Below are positions 46,701 through 58,893 of a stretch of DNA of 64,000 bases, piece after piece. The position numbers and the translations under genes are program-made. The notes beneath the pieces are model-generated. The model had not been told where the DNA came from. It worked only from the letters and a program-made list of their open reading frames with translations, and searched no databases. Every line of letters starts with the position of its first letter. Within the stretch, counting starts at the first letter, position 1. Source of the DNA: Galerina marginata (Eukaryota > Basidiomycota > Agaricomycetes > Agaricales > Galerinaceae); contig JAECYW010000003.1 of assembly GCA_023014335.1 (NCBI GenBank), positions 3,224,001 to 3,288,000 on the forward strand, read 5' to 3'.

Positions 46701-47727
46701 TTGGTGTTGTTTGCGGATGCAGAGGTGGTGGTCGAGGTCGAAGCGCCTGCCCCCGAGGTGGGCGGGCGAGACCGCGAGCGCGAACGGGAGACGTGGCTCT
46801 GACTGTGCGAATGCGAATGCGAGTGCCCGCCGAGGATAGGCGAATGCACCGAATGCGAGTGGATTGGGGATGGAGTGTGCCTGTTGTTGTTGCTGTTATT
46901 CCCCACGTTGAAGGTATGGAACGCGCTCGGCGGGGGGTTGATCGGCGACTGCTGCGCCTGCTGGTGCGGGTGCGGCTCGTACCGCATGGACGAGTTGAGC
47001 GCAGGCAGCGTCGAGTTGAACCCGCCCGTCACTGTGTGCGGGTGGTGGTACTCCGAGTGGAGGGACGACGGCTGGGAGCCGGGGCCGTTGTTGGGGTTCG
47101 TGGTGGAGGACACGCTCGATGGGTGGGCTCCGTTGGTGTTTTGGGGGTGGGGCGTAGGCGCGGAGATGTCGAAGATGTTATGCGTCGTACTTGCCCCGTA
47201 GCGGTCTTCGTATGGGCTCTGGTTCTGGTGTTGCTGCGACTGGGTATGGCCATGGCCGCCACCTGGGGGCGATCGATCGCCCATGAGCGAGGCGAGTTCG
47301 TCGCCAAAATCCATGGTGTTGGACGAAGCTGAAGAAGGGTACTTGCGCGGGTGCGTGCTGCTGCTGCTCGATGCACCGGTGCCGGTGGAATTGCTAGACG
47401 GGGAGAAAAAAGACCGATGCGGGTGAGTGATGATCCTACGAGTCAGGGGCTGGTCTGTGGTGTGGGGAAAGGCAAAAGCATTGCGGGAGCCGAGCAATGC
47501 AGACCCCGGCACAGACTAAGCACGAGGCGGACAACGTACCTGTCACTGAGAAAGGTGTGGGCAGGCATGCTGAAGATATCGTTGAAGGCGCTCTGGTGTG
47601 GGGACGGCAGCGGGGAATGGCTGTCTGCGTCTGGAGACGAGTTGTGGTTGTTCGTCGCAGGAGACGGCGAGAAGCCCTCCTGCCGTATCTGGGGTTTGTA
47701 AGGCGAGTTTGAGGTGAAGAAGGACAT
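43760..47727 (-). CDS. bHLH transcription factor (E-box binding type)
   Basis: Start at 47727 (MSFFTSNSPYKPQ). An N-terminal disordered part rich in Ser, Asn, His and Gly includes MDFGDELASLMG and a Ser-Arg tract. The exon 45606 downward carries the DNA-binding domain RRESHNAVERRRRDNINEKI, followed by helix 1 SELATLIPECML. After a loop enlarged to ~70 residues over an intron, helix 2 reads ANKGMILRKSVEYIRYLQQL and continues as a short zipper (ARNRELEQELKA). The stop is at 43760. His, Glu and Arg at the E-box contact places indicate CACGTG recognition (class B). The join GWFVSGQSSASEYSLPTP across an 851-nt intron (45607-46457) is in phase; if it is wrong, the N-terminal part (46454-47727) is a separate gene. 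The Gly-Asn repeats near the end are low complexity. Confidence 0.75.
46328..46432 (+). repeat. 21-bp minisatellite, five units
   Basis: Five head-to-tail units of 21 bases with consensus TATATGCGCACAAAAGACGAA, starting at 46328, 46349, 46370, 46391 and 46412; the first and last are the most diverged. It lies inside the inferred long intron of the bHLH gene. Because the unit is a multiple of three, it stays open on the minus strand. Confidence 0.85.
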
Positions 47728-50700
47728 GGAAGTCAAGAGCAAAGGCAGGCAGGCAATCGGTTGATGTGGATTATGGATGGATTGGATAATTTCGAATTCG
47801 ATGGGTGGATGTCCAGATCCCAGTCCAATCGGCTATTCTTTCTGCTGGTATAACAGCAGCTATAATATTTTATAAGTAGGCCAAATCTCAGATGGCTCGT
47901 TTGGTCATTCGTATACCGAACCAGCTCGTCTCCGCTTCCGCATAAACCCAACATCCAGTCCCCCAGACCCTGCACAGATGAGTCAATGCCATTATGCCAT
48001 GATATTATCCAATCAGATCTATCCAGATCATATCTTTTCCCTCTCCGCGCTGTTCCCCCACCACCGCTTCCATCCTTCCCCGCATCTTCCATGTGCATTC
48101 GCCAGTCCTTCCTTCCTTCCCCAAGCCCGCCGTACTTACATAACCCATTCCGGCCCGTCTTCCCTACTCACCACACGTAGCTGCATCCAATCTTATCCTC
48201 CCAACGTTAACCCCCGTGCACACGACACTGACAGCGCATTCACCCATTCCATTGACGACGAAATTACGTAGCTAATGCGCTCATGTAATCTACACCTACA
48301 ACCCTCCAAATTTACGCCATTCCAGAACCCAATCCCATATTTTCTCGCGTATGCTCACACCTGCTCACGCCCAACGCACTCGAGTCCCACAACCCGTCCA
48401 AATGCCAAAAAATTATATTGGAAATACACATTTTAAATCCCCCATCGATACTGTACCTACAAGCTAAAACAGACACACGCCCAACTCCCTCGAAACGACA
48501 AAGGGCCGTATGAGCGTATGAACGACTGAATCCTAAATCCCAAACACCACAACGCTAACGTTTCGGTGTCGGTTTCAAAGTCAACCTAAATTCAACGCCC
48601 ACCAAGAAATCAAACCTAAGTAAGAAAACTCCCCTGGCCAGGTCAGGACGCGCTTGAGACTAGTACTCGAAAGTTGAGTCATCACACAAATTTAAAATCA
48701 AATCAAAGGCGCAAAACTCTCTCAAGCCCAATCTCACCGGTTTCTTAATCCCCCCCGGCGTCTTCCCTTCCCTTCCTAGTCCGTCATTTCCCCATATATC
48801 GCCCGCCCTCCGCGCCCGCCGCTGTCGTCTAAAACCAAAACCATCCTTCCCTTCTTCCTCCAAGGGAAAACCATCGGCGCGAATTAATTTTACATGCCTC
48901 ACAGGACCTATGACTATTAGTCTTAGTGTTGGTATTGGTATTAATATGAATACCAACAGCTTCCAAGGAAAAAGAACGCGTAGCACCATACACCGTACAG
49001 CGCGGACCTCAGAATATACTTAGCATAGTATATACTCAACCTCAAGCACCCGCCTTCGAAATACGAATCACAATGATGATTCAGACTCACGAACGAACGC
49101 ACGAAATTTACTGTAAAGTAGCAGGCATCAATAGTAGATTTACAGTAAATTCGGAATTCACGGAATTCAGCATCAACCGGCGGATGATCATCATCTATTT
49201 CGTCAATTAAATTTTGCTCAAGTTTATGTGCTCTAGGGCCTAGAGTACAACGACAACGCACCAAATTTAGCGCTGGGACCCGGAATCCGAGTCCGAGTCG
49301 TATAACTAGGATTACGAACAGCTGGACCATGGCCATCCGTGCATGAATAGCCCACCCAGCTGGAGGGATATCGTGTATCATGTCAATACTTGACTCGATT
49401 CTAGAAACAGAAGCCGTTGGAAAATTTAAATTTCCTATAGTCCAGGAGAAGTTCTCTAAATAACGGATGCATACGTGCTGTCGCTCAACGGTATTCCGTT
49501 CGACAAAAAAAACTCTACACCCAGCGGGGCTGGCACCTGCTCAGATACCCGTAGGTCCGAACGGACGTGGAGGTTTGAAGTCACGGCGCCTTTATTATCG
49601 CAAGGCAAGGAATCGAGGCTTCCAGTAAAACGACGCAAACTTTAAAACTTCTGGCAAACTTCTGGTCTATTATTATTATACAGACCCGTCGTGCACACAA
49701 CTTGAAGCTACGAGTTCCAAGTCCCCGACCGACGGCCACTCGCCCAACCTATCAGTACATATCAGTGCCGCCTCGACGTTCAGTTTTCAATCCCGATAAC
49801 TCAAGGAGCCTCCCTGGTACTCGGTGGTAACGGCCGAAGAGCTTATTTGTATTGAACCGGCGTTCAAATTTGAATCAAATCGTCCTTGAATCGTCCCCAT
49901 ATGTAGACTCAGAGGTCCGAAGATCACAACTTTGTTACAATTGTTAGTATTACATTGCAACATCTTTCTGTTCCCCGCCCGCCGCGTTTGATACCCCGGG
50001 CCCTCCTGGAGGCAGGAGGCTGCTGGAGGCTGGCGTCATATCAATATCGGTATCGATATCACGGTTCCGGCTCCCGCCACTCACAATCATACTATTAGCT
50101 GAGGCCGCACTGCGCAGTGAGACTCAGGCGCCCGTTGGGTACCGGAAAAATAGGCGTTCAGTGCTTGTATTTATTTTACCGATTAAAATTTACACGTGTC
50201 TCTCTTCCTTTAGATCTGGCTACTTTCCCCTACTTTGAACATCCGTTCCCGCCAATTTATTATGCGGTTTTTAAACGAATACCGTAGACCAGCCAGGAAG
50301 AGGCAGTGGACCACGCCTGACTTGAAAATCAGCATCGACCCCCGTCTAAAATCCAATTCAATGATCCGCCCCCGCCCGCCGAACAGCATACCCCAGACAA
50401 TTTGAAGCTTCTTGAACCCCACATGGCATACGCGCCGATATTTCCGAGCTCCTGGACCGAAAAACTCGATTCCACGTTTTTCATACATCATTCGAACATC
50501 CTGCGGTTCGATTTCTTGGGGATCCTACATAGGTGCGCAAGATATACGATTTTAGTGTTGGGAAGGGAAACTTAAAAGCTATGGCCTACGGGTAGGAAAC
50601 GAAGCTGAGAACGAAAGGTTCACAGTGACATAGATCTCGACTCACCTTCAGTATTCAATATGAATATCACAGGTACTTAGCGTGATAGTTATCTTATCAA

Positions 50701-53700
50701 CGGCTCAAATATTCAGCCAACGCTGTCGACGAGAGTCCTGAGAGCAAGCCTGAGCGCTCTGAGAGGCCAGGGCCACGCTCAATATCAACTCGGAATCGAT
50801 TGCGTATTAGTGATTTAGAATTGGCATTGGAATTTGATGCGCCCTCTTCTAATTAGAATTCACCATCGGTCTCTATAATTAGAGTACCCAAGCACTCCCA
50901 TGCGCCACACTTGTACATAACTGGCATTTCCCGACACCGCGAAACCCGAGACAATGGCGGAGGCGGAGGCAAATAGACAATAGACTTTGCGTAGCGACCA
51001 CCGAAGCACGCACAAGCGACCCACGCCTACTGTGTAACTTTGTAATGTCATTACATAAATGCAGTGCCTGGAAGCGCTCGGAAGCTCGAAGCTTAATCGT
51101 TTGAGGCTTGAAATTTGAAAGCCGGCGCCTAACACCGTGAATTCCGAGAAATAGAGTGCACAGTGGCAACGCAGCGTGAGAGGCCGAAGGCGGCTTGGGG
51201 TTTCTCGACTTTCGTTATCGACTCGTATGGTAACATTTACGAGGCCGTTTCCTCCTTCGACGCACGCCCGTTGCCGTTGATCGCGAGGGGTATTGGGTAA
51301 ACACAAAACCCGGTGGGCTTTGTGGAGCCTCTTCGCCTCGTAATTCATTTGTGTTCTGGATATGGTAGGTGGAATCTGAAATATGCCAATTGACCTTCCA
51401 GAAAGACGGTTGGAAAGTTTGTTGACTAAAATCATGTAACGGGGTGCAGTAAAGCTTGATACCTCCACCAACTCAGCGATAATAATTCCGGATATGAGAA
51501 TCCCGTTAACATCAAACATAAAGTTCACTGTTCTTGTCGTAACTACTAAAGAAAACCACGGAGAGTTTCGTAAGTCATGCAGTTATGATATTTGGCTTCA
51601 ATCGTTCTTAATCCTGAGGCAGGCTAAATGTAATGCGTAATGGATGTGCAATTATGACTGACGCAACTCTAAGCGCCCGCATTAAATTCACTAATTACCC
51701 AAAGTTACGAATTATCTTGCGCACCCTACTACCGCACGTTCACTTCCCCTGGGCGTTGGTCCCTGTGGTTAGCTCCACTAGGCAACTGCCATAAATACCC
51801 ATCCCGAGCTAAAGAAGAGGAAATAACGGCGCTTAGGCTCCGAGCTGCTCCTGCCGCTGTCGCTGTCAAGGCATGATGGCATTGTGGCTTGACGTAGAAC
51901 GTACAGCACCCGGCCGGGGTGTGTCGCTGCCTGCCAATTGTCTACATTTCGGCGGCGGGATGGAAAAGTCAGGCCCAGGGGCACCGGCTGGCGCACACAA
52001 GGCGGCGAGAGCCTACCGCGCTCTCAAGCTCTGTCGACCAAATGGGATGCGATTGACAATATGCAGCTCGCAAAGACGGAATGGGATACAATCCGATATT
52101 GTCGATGTTGTGTTATGTCTTCGCAACTTTGCTTGGCAACACTTACACTGGCAGTGTGAAAAGAGGTAAAGGAAAGTTCGCATGGGACTCCTAAACCGCG
52201 GTACTGAGTACGTATTTGCGCATGCCCGAGCCAGGTCGAGCCATGGTAAATAATGATACTCATCCGAACCGCCTGTGCACCGCCTAGGCCTTACTTAGCA
52301 GGAACCTCGAAATCGAACTTCCAAAAGATTCTACTGGACTAAACAAGTACAGCAACGCTGTCGGAACGCGTTCAAACAACTACCGTACTCGTCCATCACC
52401 TTCCCTTCCTCCGCCCAGATATGTAATTACTTAACAAGGAAAGACACCCACCACGGTGCATGCGCTCACGACGCTGATACTTCCGGTGCGCAGCCAACCT
52501 TGACGAGGACTTAGCGAAATTTACCCCTTAGTCCATATCCGGGTGTGCCCATCCGAACGTCGATTCCTTGACCTCTCAAGGCGACTCGTCAACGTCCCAA
52601 AGTTTCTCAATGAACTGTGCCTAAAAAGTTATACTTGGTGCAGAGGCTGTGGAGATCAGGAGCAGAAATAGGTGATTGAAAGGAACCATATGCATTGGTT
52701 GGCTTGGACGATTTTGTCCAGGCCCGACCGGTGCGGCGGGACGTATGAGGTTGAGATGTACGAGGCAGGAGAGCGGCCCGATGTTGTTCAAGGTGGATCG
52801 AAAGAAAAAGAAGACTATGAGCGGGTGCGGTTGTGGGCCAGCATATGTGTGTACTTCATCTGGTAAGCCACAGCTTACTGAGGAGGCTATAAGAACCAAA
52901 CTTAGGGGTTTTCTAGTACTACTATGCACACTGACAACCTTTCTCCGACTCCCCGAGTTCAGCGAATCAAGATGCTAATCTCCTGCGTCCAATATTGACT
53001 TTCTGTAGGGGCACTTTCAATCGCTCTGCAAGCCTCTGTTAAATCCATTTGTAGAGAGGCGGCCTTGGGCTTGACTGACTTTCAACCTTCCAAATTTGAT
53101 TTCGGTGCCTCGAGTTGGCTCGAGTTGAAGTCTGTTGGGCAAGTGGAGCTCCCAGCAACTACTGCTCTTTTGCTCTTGATTCCACCGTTGAAAAGTTTGC
53201 AAAACTTGTATAGAATTTTCTATCTAGAAAAGTTTTCAATCCGCTTGGGATATTGGTTTTTCCGACGCGAACAAGCAAGTATCCCACCGACGCAGAATAC
53301 GGACCCAAGCGAACATACAAAAACAAGAACCGGACGGGGAATTTTTCGGTGGAGAGTGCAAGCCTGACGATAGGCGGTTAAAGATTGATGCGAGGTGCAA
53401 GCGCCTTTGAGCCTTTGTTACCGGCTTCCAACGCAACACTGGCTCCCCGCCACTCGACGACATAGTTTCAAATCCGATTGCTAGCCTGATAACGTGGCGC
53501 ACGGGATTTACCGCAGAAATGCCCAAACAAACTGTCGACGTCGCGAGGACACGCAGCTTGACGGAGTAACTTTAATTATCTCAGTTAGGCCAAACCCCGA
53601 CGGCCAGACTTGAAATCAACCCCGAACTCTTGAAGTGAATGAGACGTTAGAGGTTTGTCGCGATCCCCATGCGCGCCAATAACACGATCAATTCTTACAG

Positions 53701-56700
53701 CCGTGAGTTATTATTGCTCAGGTTTGTGCGTGTATGTGCTTTTAGATTGAGTTGTCCCGACGTTTAGTCGTCTGTAGACGAGGTCCCGGAGACGACCCAG
53801 AACCCCCATTTTTCTAAACCTCCATGCCAACTTACTGGTTGTAGTCCTTCATCCAAGGGATATAGAACGCATCAGAATTAAGGTTTCCTTGATCTTGGGG
53901 TGCAAGTGTACCTGTGCATGCTGTTGTATGGAACGGGGAGATACCAAGCCTGGTGCTGACGACAAGGCAGTTTGGTCTGGTATGATGAGTGAGTCGGAAC
54001 GGAAAAAGGTATGTAAATACGTTCCTTCCGTTACGGATCGCCGTCTTGCAGCCTTTACGAAGTAGTTCTCACCAAAACCCACCCCAGATGTCTCTTGGAG
54101 GTCCCGTCGCAGGGTACAGGCCAGACAGTTTCTACGGTGTGGCGCAGTTCACTAACCACCCACCCAAATCTAGCAACGTTAATGAACATGCCTGAGATAT
54201 ATCGCCCTTCTTTCCCAGAAAAAATAGACCGTAGCAATCTTCCGGCATAGTCTATCATCTACAGGCCTGGAAGTCAAGACCGTCACTAAATTACGGCTCG
54301 GGAGGTCGGGATACGAGTTCGGTAAGCTGTGGCTATTGTCCAACCGGTCGACCATGATTGGATCACGCTATAGCCTGAACTCCATCACGTCAGTGACGAC
54401 AGGCAGCTCGCCTAACAGAGCGAAATGTCAATAGGCGGTCAAGATCCAGGACGGAAAGCAACAAGAGGAGATTCTCCGGCAAATTCGGGATCGAGACGTA
54501 TATTTAACAGTGCGAAAACGGCAGGTACGGGGCGGGACGTACTATTTCTAGGGGATGTGGCAATCGCTGTACTTGGACGTTGACATCCAGATATGATGTT
54601 AAAGGACACCGGTATCTAGACTAGTAAACTGACGAGGCGGGACTTTAGAGAATAATTTGACACGTCAATGCCTGAACGTAGAGAGGGATACAAATCGAGT
54701 ACCAGGATATCAACCCGGGAACGAAAGGAGAACAGCCGAAAGAACAGAGTAATCGAACCCAGTTCAAGGATACTGGACGAGCTGGTCCAGATGGATTCAG
54801 AAGGAAGTTAATACTTGTAGAGTTTAAGCAAAGTTTGAGGAACTTGGAACACCAGCTACGAATCATAGAGAGGCTTTTCGATGTTTCCATAGTCGTAAGA
54901 AATCAGATTCTCTAGAATCACTAACGCCTAACGAAGTAAAAGAAGCAGGGCGGAGGGCGCAAGAAGAGTTCCTTGACCTGGTAGGTAGACAGTGCGAGGG
55001 AATGGGAAGGGCAAACTAACAAAAGAGAAACCAGGATGTGTGAGATTCTGAATAACCTGCTTAAGAAGAAGGCGTTCCATTTCCCAAGAGCCTGGCATTG
55101 GTGGGCGGGACCGCCAGATCTATTCTTGCTCCAAACATAACTCAGTGAAGGTACTAGAGGTTGACGTAGGGAGAATTTTCTCGTGGCTGCCAACAGTGAC
55201 AAGCGTAGATCCTGCTAAATTCCAGTCTGAGTGTTTGAATTACGCCTACCACAATGTCGAAGCAGAAACGTTACCTAAACTTTAGAGCTGAGAACTCCCA
55301 TATATACAGGGTCAGAATAGAGATGAACTCGTTGTCAATATTCAGAGAGGCTGCATTACCTCCTGGGATCCCGGCGGTATGCCATGACGATGACGAAGGG
55401 TAACGTTATCCCAGGTCCGCCAAACACCTTGTCCGGACCGTTTCAATTTTCATTTATCGCTTCTATAATCCGTAGAATCCGTATCTTGAGAGGTTATTGG
55501 CTCTTGTAACAGTCAATTGAGTCTGACGCCTGGCCCAGAGCGAAAAACCCGCCTTCTTTCTCAAAATCCGCGGTCGATCGAAAATAAATGAGTATGTGAA
55601 TTATAACAAGATCTGCGAACTTTGATATTCTGGCCAAGTGGGGTATATCAATGAAGAAGACGAATGAGACCAAAAAGACAAAATGAAGGGCGACGCCACA
55701 CCGACTAAAGGCGCGTTTGTTCTCAGGGCAAAGAGAATATGGCAAACGCGACCTTCTCCTTAAGTCAGCGTGGAGCTCTGTGGGAATGACATTCTCCTCT
55801 GCTGCAGACGTCCAGCCACCTCATCTGGGAGCCGATGGTCGGAAAGAGGGTGCATGTCTGGGTGTCGTTTCGCGTCTCCCATCTATCGCCTTGGTAAATA
55901 GATATTCCATCAACACCAACAGTCCACCGCTATGACACGATCACTCGACATAGCAGACATGTTGTGTAGATTCAGAATCAGCCTGTAAGGTGTCGAAAAA
56001 TTGGGCGTGTGGGATGGAATCCATTAAGAGCTGATTCACGCCCATATTCCTAATGTTTTTGTTGGCCTGTGGGGGCCCCACGATATGGGTATGATAAATC
56101 ATCCATAGAGTATCATATTCCAAGTCGGATTCTCGTCCCCTCGCAACCTTGCAGACAGGCAGAATTTAGAGTCGCGGGAGGGTCAGTTCTCAAGCCTATG
56201 GTGCGCCATACCACGAGAGTGAGACAACAAAGCATAGACCAGAAATGGAGAAGCGCCGCTCCTGCCTCCAAGAACCAGGAATTAAAGTGAAGGCGGAACC
56301 CCGCCCGACTAACCAACACCAGCACGGAAGATCCACGGACAATATACCCATGAGCGATGTGAAGAAGAAGAAAGAATTTACGCGTCTTCAGCGTCCTCCT
56401 AATTCTTACCTGGTCCACACGCGGTGCTTCCGGCAACCGGCATCCGTTGCGCCTCCAGTCGAATTTCAGAAGCCTGCAGAAAAGCGGCGCAAGGCACGTA
56501 CCCCCCGGACACTTTAGCTGAAATATAAAACTGTCGGCACCGAAATGAGCTTGGTATGTTTTTCCATTTAGAGAAGAAGCGAACCGGTACACTTTATTGG
56601 AAATTCGACAGACGAACTGGTCCGACGGCTTAGCGCCGTGCGGTCGTGCCGTGCTCTTCAAGAATGAAATCAACTTCGTCGAAAGTGATAGACACTTTCG

Positions 56701-58893
56701 GCGATCCTCTCTGAGGAAATTTGGACTCTGGATTCGTATGTACATGGACGAGAATAGGCCCTGGGGCCTGTCTTCAATGAAGGTGACGTTTGAAAGGGAA
56801 AACAATGATGAAGATGGTGATCGCTACCCACCACCCCAAATCAGAAGGAAGGAGAAAGAAAGAACCTCGCACTGTCGGCATCGCTCTGACAAACTGTGGG
56901 GAAAACAATAGCTGAAGACGTCAACAAGTCATTCAGCGCGTCTTGTCAAGCGAGTTCGAGGTCCGAAGGGGGTTCGTAAACCGGCCCCTTTGTGGCGGTA
57001 TGTGGCGGAGCGTCATCGATGCGTACGAGTAAAAGAAAGCGTGGGGTCCAGCGGATGATATGGAGGAACAGAAAATAACACGTGTCTCCGGTGGTCGGTC
57101 GGTCGATGTAAGCTTCGCTGGCTACTTCAAATGTCGCCGGGGATTTTCATTCTGTGACGAAGGCGCTCTACTCCTTGGGCAGGTTAAGTAGGCTGCCCAG
57201 TAATTTTGAATTGGGTCCTCATTCATGAAAGTGCGGGGTTAGGCTGTGCGAGTGTGGGGTAAACCCACCGAACGCCGAACCCCAGGTCACCTTCCAAAGA
57301 AACGGAAGCAGAGCGAACGCTGGTAATGGAGAATAAAAGTCCGGAGGACCCGGCGCATTTGTAAAAGTGAGCAGCGTAATCGCTGGGGACAGAGACCTGT
57401 GCGGGAAGGGATTATCTCTCGACACGCGCCGAGGCGCTGGCCGAGGTGCGAGCTGATGCGCAGGACACGTCCACGATGCAAACAAGTCTCTCGGAAGGCA
57501 GGTTACGAAGGACAGATACTATCGATATGGAATTAGTTGGCTATAAGAACGGAAGGCAATACGAATCACCCACATAACGCCGCCATCTCTTGGACGTTCT
57601 CCAGGTCCCACTTCGGTTTTGTTCGGATGGATCTCAGAGTTTGTTTTTGGAACGGAACCCACCTGAGAAGAACATAATAGGAAGGAGCGTACCATAGCTA
57701 ATAATCTCCTCTTTCATAAAGCATAACTCAAGCTCATCGATAACATGATAATTCCATGCCTCTTACAATGACCGACCCTCGATAAGAGGAAAACTCACTT
57801 TCATAACGTCCTCAGCCTTCACTCAAGGCATCTCATAATCCCATTGCTCCTGAACACATAGCTCATTTCCGATAGCCCGAAGATCCGTCCGGCGTGAGAG
57901 GAGAAACAGAATAACGATCGTTGGACTGGGCAAAGAAATGGGAGACCCCCTGGACCATCTTTGAAGCGACTCCAAACGCAGGGCACGGAAGCAAATGTCC
58001 GCCTTTCACGCAGGGTGAGCCTGGTCCATCAAGAACTTTGAAGGGGTGATGAGAGTAAACTGGCGCGTTTTGTCACCGCAAGCCGAAGGGATAACGAGCC
58101 GAAGCCAAGAATAGCCAGAAACGGACAGAGGGTGTCGTCTGAAACATATAACGAAGAGACCGCAAACGAGAGTGGCAGTAAGGTTACTTGGATAGGCGCT
58201 AGAGGACCAGAATGAAAGAAGAGAGAAAGAGAGGAGAATGGGAATCCAAGTTGATTGCGCCTTTATACCAGCTGAGCCTGCAGGCTAGTCGTTCTCCCAG
58301 CACCTGACGGGAGAGTAGTCACGACGGCTGATCACCTGTGCAACAATCACTCAGCTGGGCAAGTCATGAGCACAAGCACGCGACGCATATATATTGAAAA
58401 GGTGTACTCAGTGGTTGTATCGCACCCGAGCCCGAGCTCCGAATACAGGAACATTGTACTTTTGACGCTGGAAAAGAGGGGATTCTGGCAGACTATTCCG
58501 AGTTTTTAGCACAAAGTTGGAAATAATCTGACAAAACTGACAGCTTAATTGGAGAGTTCTATTGCAAAAGGAGGCTTGTCGGATTTCAGAAATGAAAAGT
58601 GTTGGTGGAACAAGTGAAGCCTGCAGTCGGAGGAGGCTAACGGTGGTTGGAACATTTGTTGTTGTGTACCAATGGCCTTGTGGGGCGTGCGACTCCGGGA
58701 GCGGCATTTTGGAACTCGGTGTTCACTCTGGACGGTTAGGTGCACCACCGGAAACGACGCGACCTCCAATTGTCTCCCTCTCTGCTTCATATCTTACCCA
58801 GTGAAACACCCAATTTCTCTTCTAAAAAGTTCAGGGATCAGTTGGGTCGGACAACTTTCAGGCACCTAAGACTTAAAGCTTAGAGGCTAGGAC
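47728..58893. other. Gene-poor stretch of 11.2 kb
   Basis: No convincing gene, tRNA or rRNA on either strand. The longest frames (222 residues minus at 50860-51528; 230 residues minus at 56113-56805; about 100 residues plus at 53065-53367) have no recognisable domain or codon pattern. A + frame at 56245 has RLQRPPNSYL, recalling the start of an HMG box, but does not continue as one. The first kilobase is the promoter side of the bHLH gene. Scattered inverted words and CACGTG sites occur, without a visible pattern. Confidence 0.45.

Noticed and set aside
50860..51528. 222-residue minus frame
   Set aside because: No domain, signal or splice pattern; likely a chance frame in gene-poor DNA.
56245..56517. 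Plus-strand frame with RLQRPPNSYLVHTR, recalling the start of an HMG box
   Set aside because: The following residues do not continue the HMG fold, there is no splice solution to a second half, and a long frame exists on the other strand too.
56113..56805. 230-residue minus frame
   Set aside because: Composition rich in Arg, Cys, Phe and Leu with no motif; overlaps plus-strand frames of equal plausibility.
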